From Lingula anatina (lineage: Eukaryota; Brachiopoda; Lingulata; Lingulida; Lingulidae): DNA of 64,000 nt. Shown one piece after another: positions 35,968 to 49,192 of this stretch. The translations under genes and the position numbers were made by a program. A model generated the notes under the pieces. It was not told the DNA's origin. It ran no database searches and saw only the letters and a list, made by a program, of their open reading frames with translations. Location of the stretch: contig NW_019775859.1 in assembly GCF_001039355.2 (NCBI RefSeq), positions 10,376-74,375 on the forward strand. Direction: 5' to 3'. Every line of letters begins with the position of its first letter. The first letter of the stretch is position 1.

Positions 35968-38019
35968 AACCGAAATATAGTTTAGCAATGGTTTACATTT
36001 TTTTTTTCTTTGCGACAACTTGAGCTCACGAATCCGAATAATATACTTTAATACAATATATCTCTCCCACATTTTAATAAATGCCTTTGTATACCATGAT
36101 CAAACCCATGTCCTTAATCACAACGGAAAAAGGTTGGCTACTGAGGGTCTTATTATTCTGAGATACAAATTGGACATATATACCCCACACTGTATATGTG
36201 TTCCAATAACCTATAACAGCCTTACTTGGGCCAATTTTTACTACCGGAAAAAGCATTGTCTAGCACGAAGCGCGATTCTTGTTTAATTAAATAAATTGGG
36301 ACACGTAGACAATTTTCACGTGCATACCTCAGATAAGTGAATGTGATTCCATATAAGAGATCCTTTTATAACAAGTCGATTATTAATACAATGGTATGGC
36401 ACGTAAGTTTTTGTCACAATGGAAAATGCGGTTGCCTCTGATGAAACCACTTAAATTGCCTTTTATACAGTGACAAACAAACCGTGTTCCAATAACGTCT
36501 ACAGGGCAATTTGCTTGCAATAATGACACACATAATTTTTTCACGTTTTCAACACAACAAACCTAAATCAAATATATTTGACAGAGGTTGATTCTTGCTC
36601 TGCTGGAGCAGAGATCGACCAGAACCGGTTAAAAAACACTTGCAAATTAAACATTTACTCAACTTCGACCGCAAAGCGTAAATTAGAATGCCCATAGAAG
36701 GTCATTATCATGTACATGTATAATACAAAAACATTTTCCCTTTCCTGATCAGCAAGCGCCCACATTTAATAGTAGGCCTCAAACACTACCATTCCGAATC
36801 AAAATCAACATGAACTCTCTCTATAAAAAAACATGCAACCACAATTAACCGCAAAGATTCCCACAATTTTAATTGGAAACTTCGTTTTTACTGTGCTAAT
36901 CCAATTGCAAAGAATAATAACTTAATTGCCTTCGATCGTTGGTGTCAGGTTCCCGGTACCAAGCAAGACGCACTTACCACAAACAGCACCCGATCTGCAA
37001 CTCCGTCAATAATGTTATGAGCAACACGAGTTGCTAACACACTCTGACAGGTCTAGAGCTGCTTTGCCGCCAATACGTACGTATAAGATTGCTTAATCTT
37101 TATTATGGTTCACGTGAAGGACAAGATACTACGCTCAAGCTATCAATCAAGTTAGGAAGTATAAACGGGGAGTAATATTGGATTGGCTTTAGTCTTAATT
37201 TTCAAGGGAATTGTGGTATATCCCAAGCTCATGATCTAAATATGTGTAAACACAATAATGAGGTTGTGAATAGATAAAAAAAAGCATTGTTATGATGTCA
37301 CTTATAGAAAAGTGATATTTGCTGTCTGATGGAAAAGCATATGTCGAGATGGTGAATTGGGTACCGATAAAAAAGTGATTTCGCAAAACGTAGTGGTACA
37401 CTCAATGGCGGATCCCGGAGCATCGGGGAAACTCCCCCCCCCCCTCCAAACACACCCGACCCACCTAAACAAAATGAAAACAGTATTACTAGAGAAATGA
37501 GACAAAACAAGCATTTAATTCCCCCCATGCGTCCTGCATATTGCAATACATTTATCCTGGACGACTGCTTGACATTTGTCGGGCGAAACAATGTAAATAC
37601 AGACTTGACATTTAATATGGAATANTATGTTTTATCCCAGTGTTTCCCCCGCACCCTCCCCCATCCCTTGGCCAATTCATAGTACCGTCGGTGACATTAA
37701 GGTAAATAATGTACGTCAAGGGAGTAATTCCGGATGCCTTCCATATAATGTGCCTGATGCATGTATACATGTACATGTGGTATGCAATATGTGGTGATAT
37801 TCTGGCGCTCTAGGGGGACGACGGAATAATCAGTGAGTTTACACAGATAAAGCAATCTTCTGTCCGACAGCAGTTCTAATTCTGAATCCATAGGGGTGCC
37901 AGTATGATAGGTTAAACTGCAGCAGTAAACCGGTCGCATTTAGTTCAACGTGATGATTGGCCTGTCTTGCATGCTGATGGACGTGTTTGATGTCCATTTT
38001 CTATTGTCTGATATTGATG

Positions 38020-38055
<36 letters not shown>

Positions 38056-40956
38056 GAAATGAGCAAAAATGGCATAACTTTGTCTCAAGAGGAATCAACA
38101 ATAGCTAATCTATAACGCCAAGTAACACGGAATACTCCAATATCCCTGTACCCGCTATACCAATTGAACTTACGTACGTGATACATGGGCCTGAATGGCT
38201 TAATCCGTGCCAAATCAATTTCAATTTCTCTATTCAGCTATCAAAAATCAGTAGTACTTTTCCTTTAGCCTCTTTAACTTTAGCTCCAGCCAATTTTACA
38301 AAATATGCTGTGAGAGACGCACAGTACATGAACATATACAATACATGCATGTGCACCACCTTGATTTGTCTGTGTAAACATACAGTGACAATAACTGGGA
38401 ATCTGCATGGTCTTAGATGCACAGGTTATCCCTGTCAACAGTCTGTTAAAACATGACTTTCGTGCAGACACCATCCGTTTGATATTTTGCTCAAGGAACG
38501 TCAGTGTGCAAATTTAATACAAAGTTGGCACACAGCGCATGAAAGTGTCATTCTCTTAAAATGAGATTAAAAAAAGAGAGGAATTGATGCCCAGAACAGA
38601 CATTATCGGTCTTACATATCAATGGCAAGTTTAAAATTATACTCGTGCTTCCCGGTAAGAGAAGAGGAACCAATCGCGGTGACAAATCCCGTGTTCCACG
38701 TGCTGCGTATTCATACATGTATATACTGCTGTTGTAGGTTATTTTGTGAATAGTAATGTCAACTATATGGTAAACTATTTTTTACCAACTCTAATATGTC
38801 ATCCGCATATCTACATGTAAGTTCTATCACCATATATTTCACATTGCTTGCAAGAAAGACCCATAGACATGGCGACAGTTACACATGTCAAACATTTGGC
38901 TATTCTGGCTTGCTCGCTGTTACGAGGAAAGGCGTCAGATAACTACCATGTGTTCATATTGCACTGAAGGAGACGGTATTTTTCATTAAGTTTCGATGAC
39001 CATTCTGTTTAAACTGGTGGTTCGTGTTCCGTATAACCGGGAGTCTGCTTGTGAGCCATAAACAGTCAGTTTTAGGTACATGACTTGGGGGCCGTCAGGG
39101 CATATTTGTATAAATGAGTGGGAACCCGAACCTATATGACAGGGGACTACCTAGTGGAATACACCGTTGTGACAAATATGTCATGCCGTTAGGTACAGCG
39201 ATCCCTTCTCCATTACTCCCTACAGTTCACATTCGTCCCATATACTAACCTCGGTACGTCTGCCAACCTGAGCGGTTTGTAAAGTGTGCCAGTTGATATA
39301 ACACAATTGATGAATCACACCCAGCACAACTGATGCATTTTGCACTCCAAACCAACCAGTTTCACACTTCACATGCAAAAAGGCATTTATTTGATTAAAG
39401 AGTATGTTCGTCAGATTTTTCATCCGATTTTTCCATATATGGTATATGTGCATCTAGTATTACGTTTGAAATAGTTAAATCGACAAATAAAAAATAGTAC
39501 AATCAGGATCATTACCAGAATAAAAGAACCCGGCATGATCAAGTTAAAAGACTTCATTTGAACTGAAAAAAAAAAAAAAAAAACTCGTCCGCGTCAGTAG
39601 ACAATTTCATACCATGTCACAACAAAACTCCATTAAAACAAATGCCACAATTATCTCTAGTTTTTCATATTTGTTCTCCAAATGTTAAACTTCTACTTAA
39701 AACAGGTATTTTCTGACGAAAGCGAGACCGATTTGGAAATGTTTTGCTTGCTCAATGCACATTTCCCTGTCACTTTTTTCTCTTGCCTTTCCTTAAAGAC
39801 TCTTCCTGACCTCCGTTTGCATCCATCCTGTTCTTATTAGCTTTCTTTGCAAACAAAAACAGCACACTAAATATTCCGCCATCAAAACATGTTTTCTCCA
39901 TTAACTTCTTGGGATATATTCTGCATTGAGTTCCTGCAGAATAGGATAGAAGTGAGCAGACGACGGTTTGCATCTGACTCGTCAATCATGGCGGCCCCCA
40001 CGTGAACGTTTCTCACTTTGTGGACGATGAAATGGAAATAAGCGTAGCGGAGACGCTGGTTGTGCTAATTGGGCAAACGCTTTAGCAGCCGTCTAGTTTA
40101 TGGGGCAAGTAGTAAGGTCAAGTAATAGCCTGGCGGGGTTAAACCGCAGGTCGGTCCGGTCAATACAGAAAGACAGAGGGTCTCATGTCCACCACCGGGA
40201 CACCGGCAGGAAAGTCACATAGTCACAGGGTCACTTACTCTAATCCCTCCCAGATCAAAGCCAAAATGTGTTACCTGGACTAAAATGTACGATGTCTTCG
40301 ATTGTTTGTGGATTTTCTTCTGGTCAGATAAAAAATTTTAAATAGGGTAAAAAGAAGGACAAAAATACCTGATGATCTTTCTTAGACTTGAATGCGTTCG
40401 TTTATCAGTACTTTGATAGTGGTGTTTTTATTACAGGGAGAAGAATAAAGCTAAGAGATAAAAATGAAAGTGACATTTATATAAAATATTAAACCAAATA
40501 ATTATAATGTAGTTGATAGACTCAGAATTGAAATGGAAACTGAAATGAATGCATGTGTCAATCGGTTAATCAACAGAAATCCCAATAGCCACTCGTGCAT
40601 CGTAACTATATACCCATGGACACAAACACGCATGAAAATAAGCCGTCGAATTCCTGACCTCGCAATTTTACTAAACAAATTCGCAATTGGCAAAAAATAT
40701 CACAATAAATCTAAACTATGTTCTCTCACGCGAAGCACTTGGCTTGATCTGACAAGGAAATACCGCGCACTAATAACGCATCTAACCATGTGGTAAGCGC
40801 ACAATTTCAAGGCGCAGTTCGCCATGACCAATAAACCAAGAATTTTCGGATTTTTGACACCTTTTTTCCTTGCACCATTTGTCACAAATCGACGCGGGAG
40901 CCCCCTAGCGCCGGAAGATGGGGACACCTGTCCAGCATGCCTTCACGTTCTCAGAG

Positions 40957-40962
40957 TATAAA
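40957..40962 (+). promoter_or_regulatory. Putative TATA box of the vWA gene (copy 1)
   Basis: TATAAA lies about 390 bases upstream of the start codon. A pyrimidine-rich TTTCAG acceptor at 41321-41326 lies between, so a spliced 5'UTR is likely, with a leader exon starting about 30 bases after the TATA box. The copy at 48806-48811 is identical. No transcript evidence is available here. Confidence 0.4.
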
Positions 40963-41343
40963 TTTCTTGCCGTTGTCGGAGAATTGACTGTGGTAGTATT
41001 ACTCCTGAAAAACGTGAGGGAAACGTCTCAGCACAGTTCACTGTCGTGGTACGACTCAGTAACAAGCAGCCAACCGAGGTGAAAATACGATCTGACAGCT
41101 TCAAGATCAGATCGGAGATTTCTGCTTCATAACGTTAAATAGGTACTTAGCAAGGAAACGTTTAGAGAAGCCAGCTGGTTCTGGTATTCGCTTAGGCTCT
41201 TCAAGTGCGATTGTTTTTTCCTACTCTTGCTAATATCAAAAATTTAGTCTTCGTCGTCAAAATCTGAACGTTGTGGCAGATGGACTGTCTTGTGATAACT
41301 TCACACGAATATTTGTTCTGTTTCAGAAAGGAATAATTCCAAA

Positions 41344-43740
41344 ATGCTAGTGTTGCCATTGTTTCTCATGCAGGTAAGCCATGTTTCATTTCCATTTTCA
41401 TATTTTCCATACAGATAAGCTTTGTGTAGCATTATGCCGTTATATATCCGCCTCGGATTTTCTATTTTGAACGATTGATTATTTTAGGCTTCATAGATGA
41501 TTTATTACTTACTGATATCATGGATCTAGTTCTACTTAACTCTGTTCTTTATTAATACAATTGTTGCAAAGACCTCTCTCAACCGATATTGGAAGGAATA
41601 AGCCTGCAATTAAAAATCTTATCTCTTTTCCAAATTTCCAAAATGAACAAAATCTTATATCGGTAATGACTTGATCTCAATAGAGTAGCCCTTTTTTAAA
41701 TTTCGTTGCTTCCACTCAATAGGAATGCAATTATGACTTGAAAAATAAAGTATACGTAAAATTCAAAATTTCCGCTCGTTGAAAAGATGGAGTAATTACC
41801 ATACTCATTAAGTATGCAGGTGTTTATTATTATTAGCAATATCTTAAACACAGCGGGGTTTTTTTTACCTCAGGCAGCTTCAATCAATACTTAGATAAAC
41901 CGGGTTTGTTTAATTGCAATTGATTTGTTTTCTATTTAGGTTTACATGGCTAGCTTACAAGGGGTGCAGGCAGCCAGTAAGTATTGGGTTAGATTAGATT
42001 GGATTGTACTTCCTCGCTCTACTTTGAACCTTTGTTTGTAATTTAAAAAAATACTGTACAAAAACATGGGAAAAATATAGTAGGTAACTCTCTAAGCCCG
42101 TGGGGTGGGGCTCTTCATCTTCATCGTCACTTTACAAAATATATTAAAAAATAAGTATAACATTACAGTATACTGATATTTTACAAGAATGCTGAAGTTA
42201 ACTGTCTTCAAGATGCTGAATAGTTAATCTTTATAGAAAATAGGCATTGTACTCTGTGATCATTGGTGTGAAGCTGAATCTTTAGAGTTTTCTGCAAATT
42301 AAATAACACATATTCAGTCTTAGACTGAACTGAATAGAACAGGAATGCTGCAAAAACGATTAAATATAAATTGAACAAGCCCTACTGAGTATCGAAGACG
42401 ACCTTAAATCTGGTGAAGTATTCTCGGAATTTGAGCTTTATTTTATTTCTTTTCTTCTTTTTTTGTGAGGTGAAACAAACAGCTTGCTTTCCTATCAAGA
42501 TACCAATCCTTGCCAGTTTTTTTTTTTAATTCAAAGCAATAAAAAGATATGTATTATTTGATTTAAAGAACCAATAAATACAGTGTAATTTATAGAGAAT
42601 AATAGAAATTTCATCAACTGAACCTACATAAAAAACACTCACCCTGCTGCTTATTTTTGTAATTCTAGATATCTCCTGATTTAAATGGATAGTCTGGTTG
42701 AAAAATCAAGACATTATTTCTTTTGGGGTTTTTAACTTAATCGTGTATTTATCCAGTTAAATGAGGGCATTGATGCGTTTTGACGTAACTGCGGTTGCAC
42801 GTAAAAAAACAACGCACTGGATAATTAAAGGGGAACGGGTTCATTTTAACAAGAATGGACTGATGGGGCTTAGGTACAATACGAAGGTTAATTTTACAAG
42901 GAAAATGATCTACTAACTGAAAGATAATGTTCTTTTAAACGCATTCCATCGGATCGAATAACACAGAAGGCTCTTTGTGAAACTCGACTTTTGAAAAGCA
43001 GCGAAGTATATAACCCAAATACACGTAGGCTGTGCAACGTGACTTAGAAGAACAGAATATATAGCTGTAATGAGTGAAGAGAGTAATATACCCCAACTGC
43101 AAACATGTCTAAAGTATCTGTAGTATATAAGTTCAAATATCGTCTGTTAAAAAGGCTTTATTGCAACCTTTTTAACGTTTTATGCTATATATATATTCAC
43201 TTACTTATGTTCGATGAAATAAAATAGTATTAAAGCAATCTTTATAACATAAATACCACCTGAAACTTTTTTATGTCAAAAGAAGCCATTACCAGGCCAA
43301 TATTAGCATAAAAGGGCATTTTTAATCATCTCCCACAAAAAATGACAATATAATGATAGATCTATTCTAAATCGTTTTTTCCCTATCAGTTACATGTACC
43401 AGAGCTATCGACTTAGTCTTTGTGTTGGACGTCACCACGCCGCTGACACCAATCGAATTCCTCAGGGAAAAACAGTTCATCAAGAACATCATCAACAACT
43501 TCGCAGTGGACAGTAACTATGGGGTCAAGGTGGGTCTGGTGCTGTCTGGAGGTTCTTACGACTCCAAAGCCGTCTTCTACCTGGACACCTTTGAGGATCG
43601 TGAGAATATGATGCTCGCCATTGACTTTGCTGTGCATCAGGATAAAGGTAAAGGTCTTGCCAGGTCTTGCATGTTGCAGGTAGTTTGGTTTCAGTAGTTT
43701 GCGTAATGTTCTTGTGGCCTTTTTTATTATTATTATCATC

Positions 43741-43779
<39 letters not shown>

Positions 43780-44394
43780 TAAAACATAAGGTCCCTTTTT
43801 ATATTCTTTTATTTACTGAACACTTAACACAAAATTAACTATAAAAACCACAAGGCCACGTGAGTGTTGAAGCATGCAGGTTATTCTTTACAAAAAGTGC
43901 TGATGTGTATAACGCGCGTGTTGCGGTCAGAGTCACTTTAAGTATGTGTTGTAGTAACTCAGCAGTTGTTAAGTGTGAACTGTACCGAATGACCTCTGAG
44001 TGAAGAAACGCCGTCCAATATTAAGATTAAGTGGACGCTGTTCCTATAGAAATTCAAACTGTTATCAATTTCACCCTTAGACTGTGATTTTATTTGATTA
44101 AATGTTGACTAATAAAAGTTCTTGAAATTAGATAAAAATTGTCCTGATGATTTACAATAATAAAATGATATTACTCGATAAATTCTAGGTCGTATCACAT
44201 GGTCACATGTCGCACTTCGCCAGGCCAGGAAAGATTTGTTTACGGTTGACCGTGGGTCTCGTCTTGGAGAGAACCCCCTGGTGGTGATTTTCATCACGGG
44301 AAATACGCCAGCCTGGCCTCTAGGGGCCACGCTAGAGGGCAGTTTTCTGGAGCAGTCTGGAATCACCACTTATGCCATAGGGATTGGTAAAAAG
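41344..44394 (+). CDS. Secreted double-vWA protein, exons 1-4 (duplication II copy 1)
   Basis: Exons 41344-41373, 41940-41976, 43390-43647 and 44189-44394 join in phases 0, 1, 1 and 0. Exons 1 and 2 encode a signal peptide (MLVLPLFLMQ, then VYMASLQGVQAA). Exons 3 and 4 encode most of a vWA domain: a leading Cys (25), DLVFVLD (30-36), KVGLVLSGG, VVIFITG and TYAIGIGKK. The usual DxSxS metal-site motif reads DVTTP (36-40), and the later TDG reads TGN, so the metal ion-dependent adhesion site looks degenerate. The exon 4 donor (AAG|GTTGGT) is weak, but only this phase joins exon 5 at 53743 without a stop. In this copy, exons 5-8 would be reached only by splicing across the second copy. vWA domains mediate extracellular protein binding; partner and orthologue are unknown. 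Confidence 0.75.
43741..43780. repeat. (TTTA)n tract in intron 3, duplication II copy 1 only
   Basis: Forty bases of pure tetranucleotide repeat in the intron after exon 3. The equivalent position in the other copy (about 51620-51650) has only an irregular T-rich stretch. A second TTTA tract at 44623-44667 is much shorter in the other copy (about 52528-52548). Confidence 0.9.
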
Positions 44395-44624
44395 GTTGGT
44401 TTGTCTCTTTTGTGTGTATGCTTTATGCTTTTCTCATGTTAAAAAATGAAAAAAGAAAAGAAAAGAAAACTTAAGCGTGGAGAGGAGGGTGGGGGCTGTT
44501 TATACAGTCTTTAAATAAAAGATGCTTCCAAAAGAGTATATAAAGTATTGGATACGCCATTTTCTTAAATGTTCCACCAGAAATTCACCTCCTCTACAGT
44601 AAAAATATAATTGGTTTGTGATAT

Positions 44625-44663
<39 letters not shown>

Positions 44664-45441
44664 TTTGCGAGTTTGTTTGTTTATTTATTTATGTATATAT
44701 TATTTATTTATATATTCAATCGATTATATGGCCCTATTTACTTCATCTTATTTCATTTATTCAATTTATCTTCTTCCTTTTTGTAAGTACAAAAAAGAAT
44801 ATGGGACGTACCACTTAGTGCAAACACGTAAAACTTCCTTTGAGGGTGAAAGAATCCTTTAGTACATACATTTCCGTCACATACTAAACATTTTGTAAAT
44901 TACATATCGCGAACTAGACTGCAAAAGGCTAGTTTAATTATACGGCATTCCAAGAACCAACCAGTGAAAAAAAACTCTGTATAAACTTCCAATAAGCTTG
45001 GTTATATGCTACCGGGTGTTTAGAACATGTGTTTTGTCAATATACACTCACAAACCTTTTGATTCAGTCATTTAAATGGAAATCACACGTTTCTCCGTCA
45101 TTTTGATTTAACATTCACAAGTGGTATGCGAATAACGTGTAGCCTTATCGACCCGGTAAAGAGGTTTGAGCAATTTCTGCGGCAGCCGAAACGATCTCTA
45201 TTAGAAAAAGAGAGGTCATAAAACTTTTTGTGACTTTTCCGGTGACGTAATTTCATTTTTTTTCTTGAAGACCATGGTTCAACATATCTTGCAGTTTCCC
45301 TCCTCTTTGTTATTTAATGCCTCCCAATTTGATACGATTTCCAAGATAACATTTTTATTCCTTCCTGCCATTGTTGTATTTTTTCCATTTGCTGTTTTCC
45401 TCAAAAGCTTTCCCAAGGTTTGCACTTAGTATAACTTTGTA

Positions 45442-45442
45442 N
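45442..45442. other. Single-N assembly junction
   Basis: One N exactly between the two copies of duplication II. A matching single N at 37625 marks the left edge of copy 1. Confidence 0.95.
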
Positions 45443-45833
45443 TGTATATGTTGTATTCTAGTGTTTCCCCCGCACCCTCCCCCATCCCTTGGCCAATTCA
45501 TAGTACCGTCGGTGACATTAAGGTAAAGAATGTACGTCAAGGGAGTAATTCCGGATGCCTTCCATATAATGTGCCTGGTGCATGTATATATGTACATGTA
45601 GTATGCAATATGTGGTGATATTCTGGCGCTCTAGGGGGACGACGGAATAATCAGTGAGTTTACACAGATAAAGCAATCTTCTGTCCGACAGCAGTTCTAA
45701 TTCTGAATCCATAGGGGTGCCAGTATGATAGGTTAAACTGCAGCAGTAAACCGGTCACATTTAGTTCAACATGATGATTGGCCTGTCTTGCATGCTGATG
45801 GACATGTTTGATGTCCATTGTCTGATATTGATG

Positions 45834-45875
<42 letters not shown>

Positions 45876-48805
45876 GAAATGAGCAAAAATGGCATAACTT
45901 TGTCTCAAGAGGAATCAACAATACCTAATCTATAACGCCAAGTAACACGGAATACTCCAATATCTCTGTACCCGCTATGCCAATTGAACTTACGTACGTG
46001 ATACATGGGCCTGAATGGCGTAATCCGTGCCAAATCAATATCAGGACTTTATCGAGACCGTCTCTGATTTCAATTTCTCTATTCAGCTATCAAAAATCAG
46101 TAGTACTTTTCCTTTAGCCTCTTTAACTTTTTGTAGCTCCAGCCAATTTTACAAAATATGCTGTGAGAGACGCACAGTACATGAACATATACAATACATG
46201 CATGTGCACCACCTTGATTTGTCTGTGTAAACATACAGTGACAGTAACTGGGAATCTGCATGGTCTTAGGTGCACAGGTTATCCCTGTCAACAGTCTGTT
46301 AAAACATGACTTTCGTCATGCAGACACCATCCGTTTGATATTTTGCTCAAGGAACGTCAGTGTGCAAATTTAATACAAAGTTGGCACACAGCGCATGAAA
46401 GTGTCATTCTCTTAAAATGAGATTAAAAAAAGAGAGGAATTGATGCCCAGAACAGACATTATCGGTCTTACATATCAATGGCAAGTTTAAAATTATACTC
46501 GTGCTTCCCGGTAAGAGAAGAGGAACCAATTGCGGTGACAAATCCCGAGTTCCACGTGCTGTGTATTCATACATGTATATACTGCTGTTCTAGGTTATTT
46601 TGTGAATAGTAATGTCAACTATATGGTAAACTATTTTTTACCAACTCTAATATGTCATCCGCATATCTACATGTAAGATCTATCACCATATATTTCACAT
46701 TGCTTGTAAGAAAGACCCATAGACATGGCGACAGTTACACATGTCAAATATTTGGCTATTCTGGCTTGCTCGCTGTTACGAGGAACGGCGTCAGATAACT
46801 ACCATGTGTTCATATTGCACTGAAGGAGACGGTATTTTTCATTAACTTTCGACGAACATTCTGTTTAAACTGGTGGTTCGTGTTCCGTATAACCGGGAGT
46901 CTGCTTGTGAGCCATATACAGTCAGTTTTAGGTACATGACTTGGGGGACGTCAGGGCATATTTGTATAAATGAGTGGGAACCAGAACTTATATGACAGAG
47001 GACTGCCTAGTGGAATACACTGTTGTGACAAATATGTCAGGCCTTTTGGTACAGCGATCCCTTCTCCATTACTCCCTACAGTTCACATTCGTCCCATATA
47101 CTACCTCGGTACGTCTGCCAACCTGAGCGGTTTGTAAAGTGTGCCAGTTGATATAACACAATTGATGAATCACACCCAGCACAACTGATGCATTTTGCAC
47201 TCCAAACCAACCAGTTTCACCCTTCACATGCAAAAAGGCATTTATTTGATTAAAGAGTATGTTCGTCAGATTTTTCATCCGATTTTTCCATATATGGTAT
47301 ATGTCCATCTAGTATTACGTTAGAAATAGTTAAATCGACAAATAAAAAATTGTACAATCAGGATCATTACCAGAATAAAAGAACCCGGCATGATCAAGTT
47401 AAAAGACTTCATTTGAACTGAAAATAAAACCCCTTCGTCCACGTCAATAGACATTTTCATACCATGTCACAACAAAACTCCATTAAAACAAATGCCACAA
47501 TTATCTCTAGTTTTTCATATTTGTTCTCCAAATGTTAAACTTCTACTTAAAACAGGTATTTTCTGACGAAACCGAGACCGATTTGGAAATGTTTTGCTTG
47601 CTCAATGCACATTTCCCTGTCACTTTTTTCTCTTGCCTTTCCTTAAAGACTCTTCCTGACCTCCCTTTGCATCCATCCTGTTCTTACCTTTCTTTGCAAA
47701 CAAAAACAGCACACTAAATATTCCGCCATCAAAACATGTTTTCTCCATTAACTTCTTGGGATATATTCTGCATTGAGTTCCTGCGAACAGGGTAGAAGTG
47801 AGCAGACGACAGTTTGCATCTGACTCGTCAATCATGGCGGGGCCCCCACGTGAACGTTTCTCACTTTGTGGATTATGAAATGGAAATAAGCGTAGCGGAG
47901 ACGCTGGTTGTGCTAATTGGGCAAACGCTTTAGCAGCCGTCTAGTTTATGGGGCAAGTAGTAAGGTCAAGTAATAGCCTGGCGGGGTTAAACCGCAGGTC
48001 GGTCCGGTCAATACAGAAAGACAGAGGGTCTCATGTCCACCACCGGGACACCGGCAGGAAAGTCACATAGTCACAGGGTCACTTACTCTAATCCCTCCCA
48101 GATCAAAGCCCAAATGTGTTACCTGGACTAAAATGTACGATGTCTTCGATTGTTTGTGGATTTTCTTCTGGTCAGATAAAAAATTTTAAATAGGGTAAAA
48201 AGAAGGACAAAAATACCTGATGATCTTTCTTAGACTTGAATGCGTCCGTTTATCAGTACTTTGATAGTGGTGTTTTTATTAAAGGAAGAAGAATAAAGCT
48301 AAGAGATAAAAATGAAAGTCATATTTATATAAAATATTAAAACCAAATAATTATAATGCAGTTGATAGACTCAGAATTGAAATGGAAACTGAAATGAATG
48401 CATGTGTCAATCGCTTAATAAACAGAAATCCCAATAGCCACTCGTGCATCATAACTATATACCCATGGACACAAACACGCATGAAAATAAGCCGTCGAAT
48501 TCCTGACTTCGCAATTTTACTAAACAAATTCGCAATTGGCAAAAAATATCACAATAAATCTAAACTATGTTCTCTCACGCGAAGCACTTGGCTTGATCTG
48601 ACAAGGAAATACCGCGCACTAATAACGCATCTAACCATGTGGTAAGCGCCCAATTTCAAGGTGCAGTTCGCCATGACCAATAAACCAAGAATTTTCGGAT
48701 TTTTGACACCTTTTTTCCTTGCCCCATTTGTCACAAATCGACGCGGGAGCCCCCTAGCGCCGGAAGATGGGGACACCTGTCCAGCATGCCTTCACGTTCT
48801 CAGAG

Positions 48806-48811
48806 TATAAA
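48806..48811 (+). promoter_or_regulatory. Putative TATA box of the vWA gene (copy 2)
   Basis: TATAAA in the same context as at 40957, 382 bases before the copy 2 start codon. Confidence 0.4.
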
Positions 48812-49192
48812 TTTCTTGCCGTTGTCGGAGAATTAACTGTGGTAGTATTACTCCTGAAAAACGTGAGGGAAACGTCTCAGCACAGTTCACTGTCGTGGTA
48901 CGACTCAGTAACAAGCAGCCAACCGAGGTGAAAATACGATCTGACAGCTTCAAGATCAGATCGGAGATTTCTACTTCATAACGTTAAATAGGTACTTAGC
49001 AAGGAAACGTTTAGAGAAGCCAGCTGGTTCTGGTATTCGCTTAGGCTCTTCAAGTGCGATTGTTTTTTCCTACTCTTGCTAATATCAAAAATTTAGTCTT
49101 CGTCGTCAAAATCTGAACGTTGTGGCAGATGGACTGTCTTGTGATAACTTCACACGAATATTTGTTCTGTTTCAGAAAGGAATAATTCCAAA

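Larger units (their letters stand above)
31430..37624. other. Non-coding region with microsatellites and one MITE
   Basis: No supported gene. Simple repeats: (AAT)n 32491-32540, T28 32699-32726, (TA)n 32993-33064 and A32 35935-35966. A 242-bp MITE is at 34553-34794. A single-ended relative of its terminus, starting CAATGGCGGATCC near 37403, is followed by a C-run; no second end was found. A single N is at 37625. Confidence 0.6.
37626..45441 (+). repeat. 7.8-kb direct duplication II, copy 1
   Basis: Bounded by single Ns at 37625 and 45442. It is nearly identical to 45443-53323 and carries TATA box, 5'UTR and coding exons 1-4 of the vWA gene. Differences include a (TTTA)n tract at 43741-43780 that is absent from the other copy, an A18 run at 39566-39583, and scattered SNPs and indels. 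Confidence 0.95.
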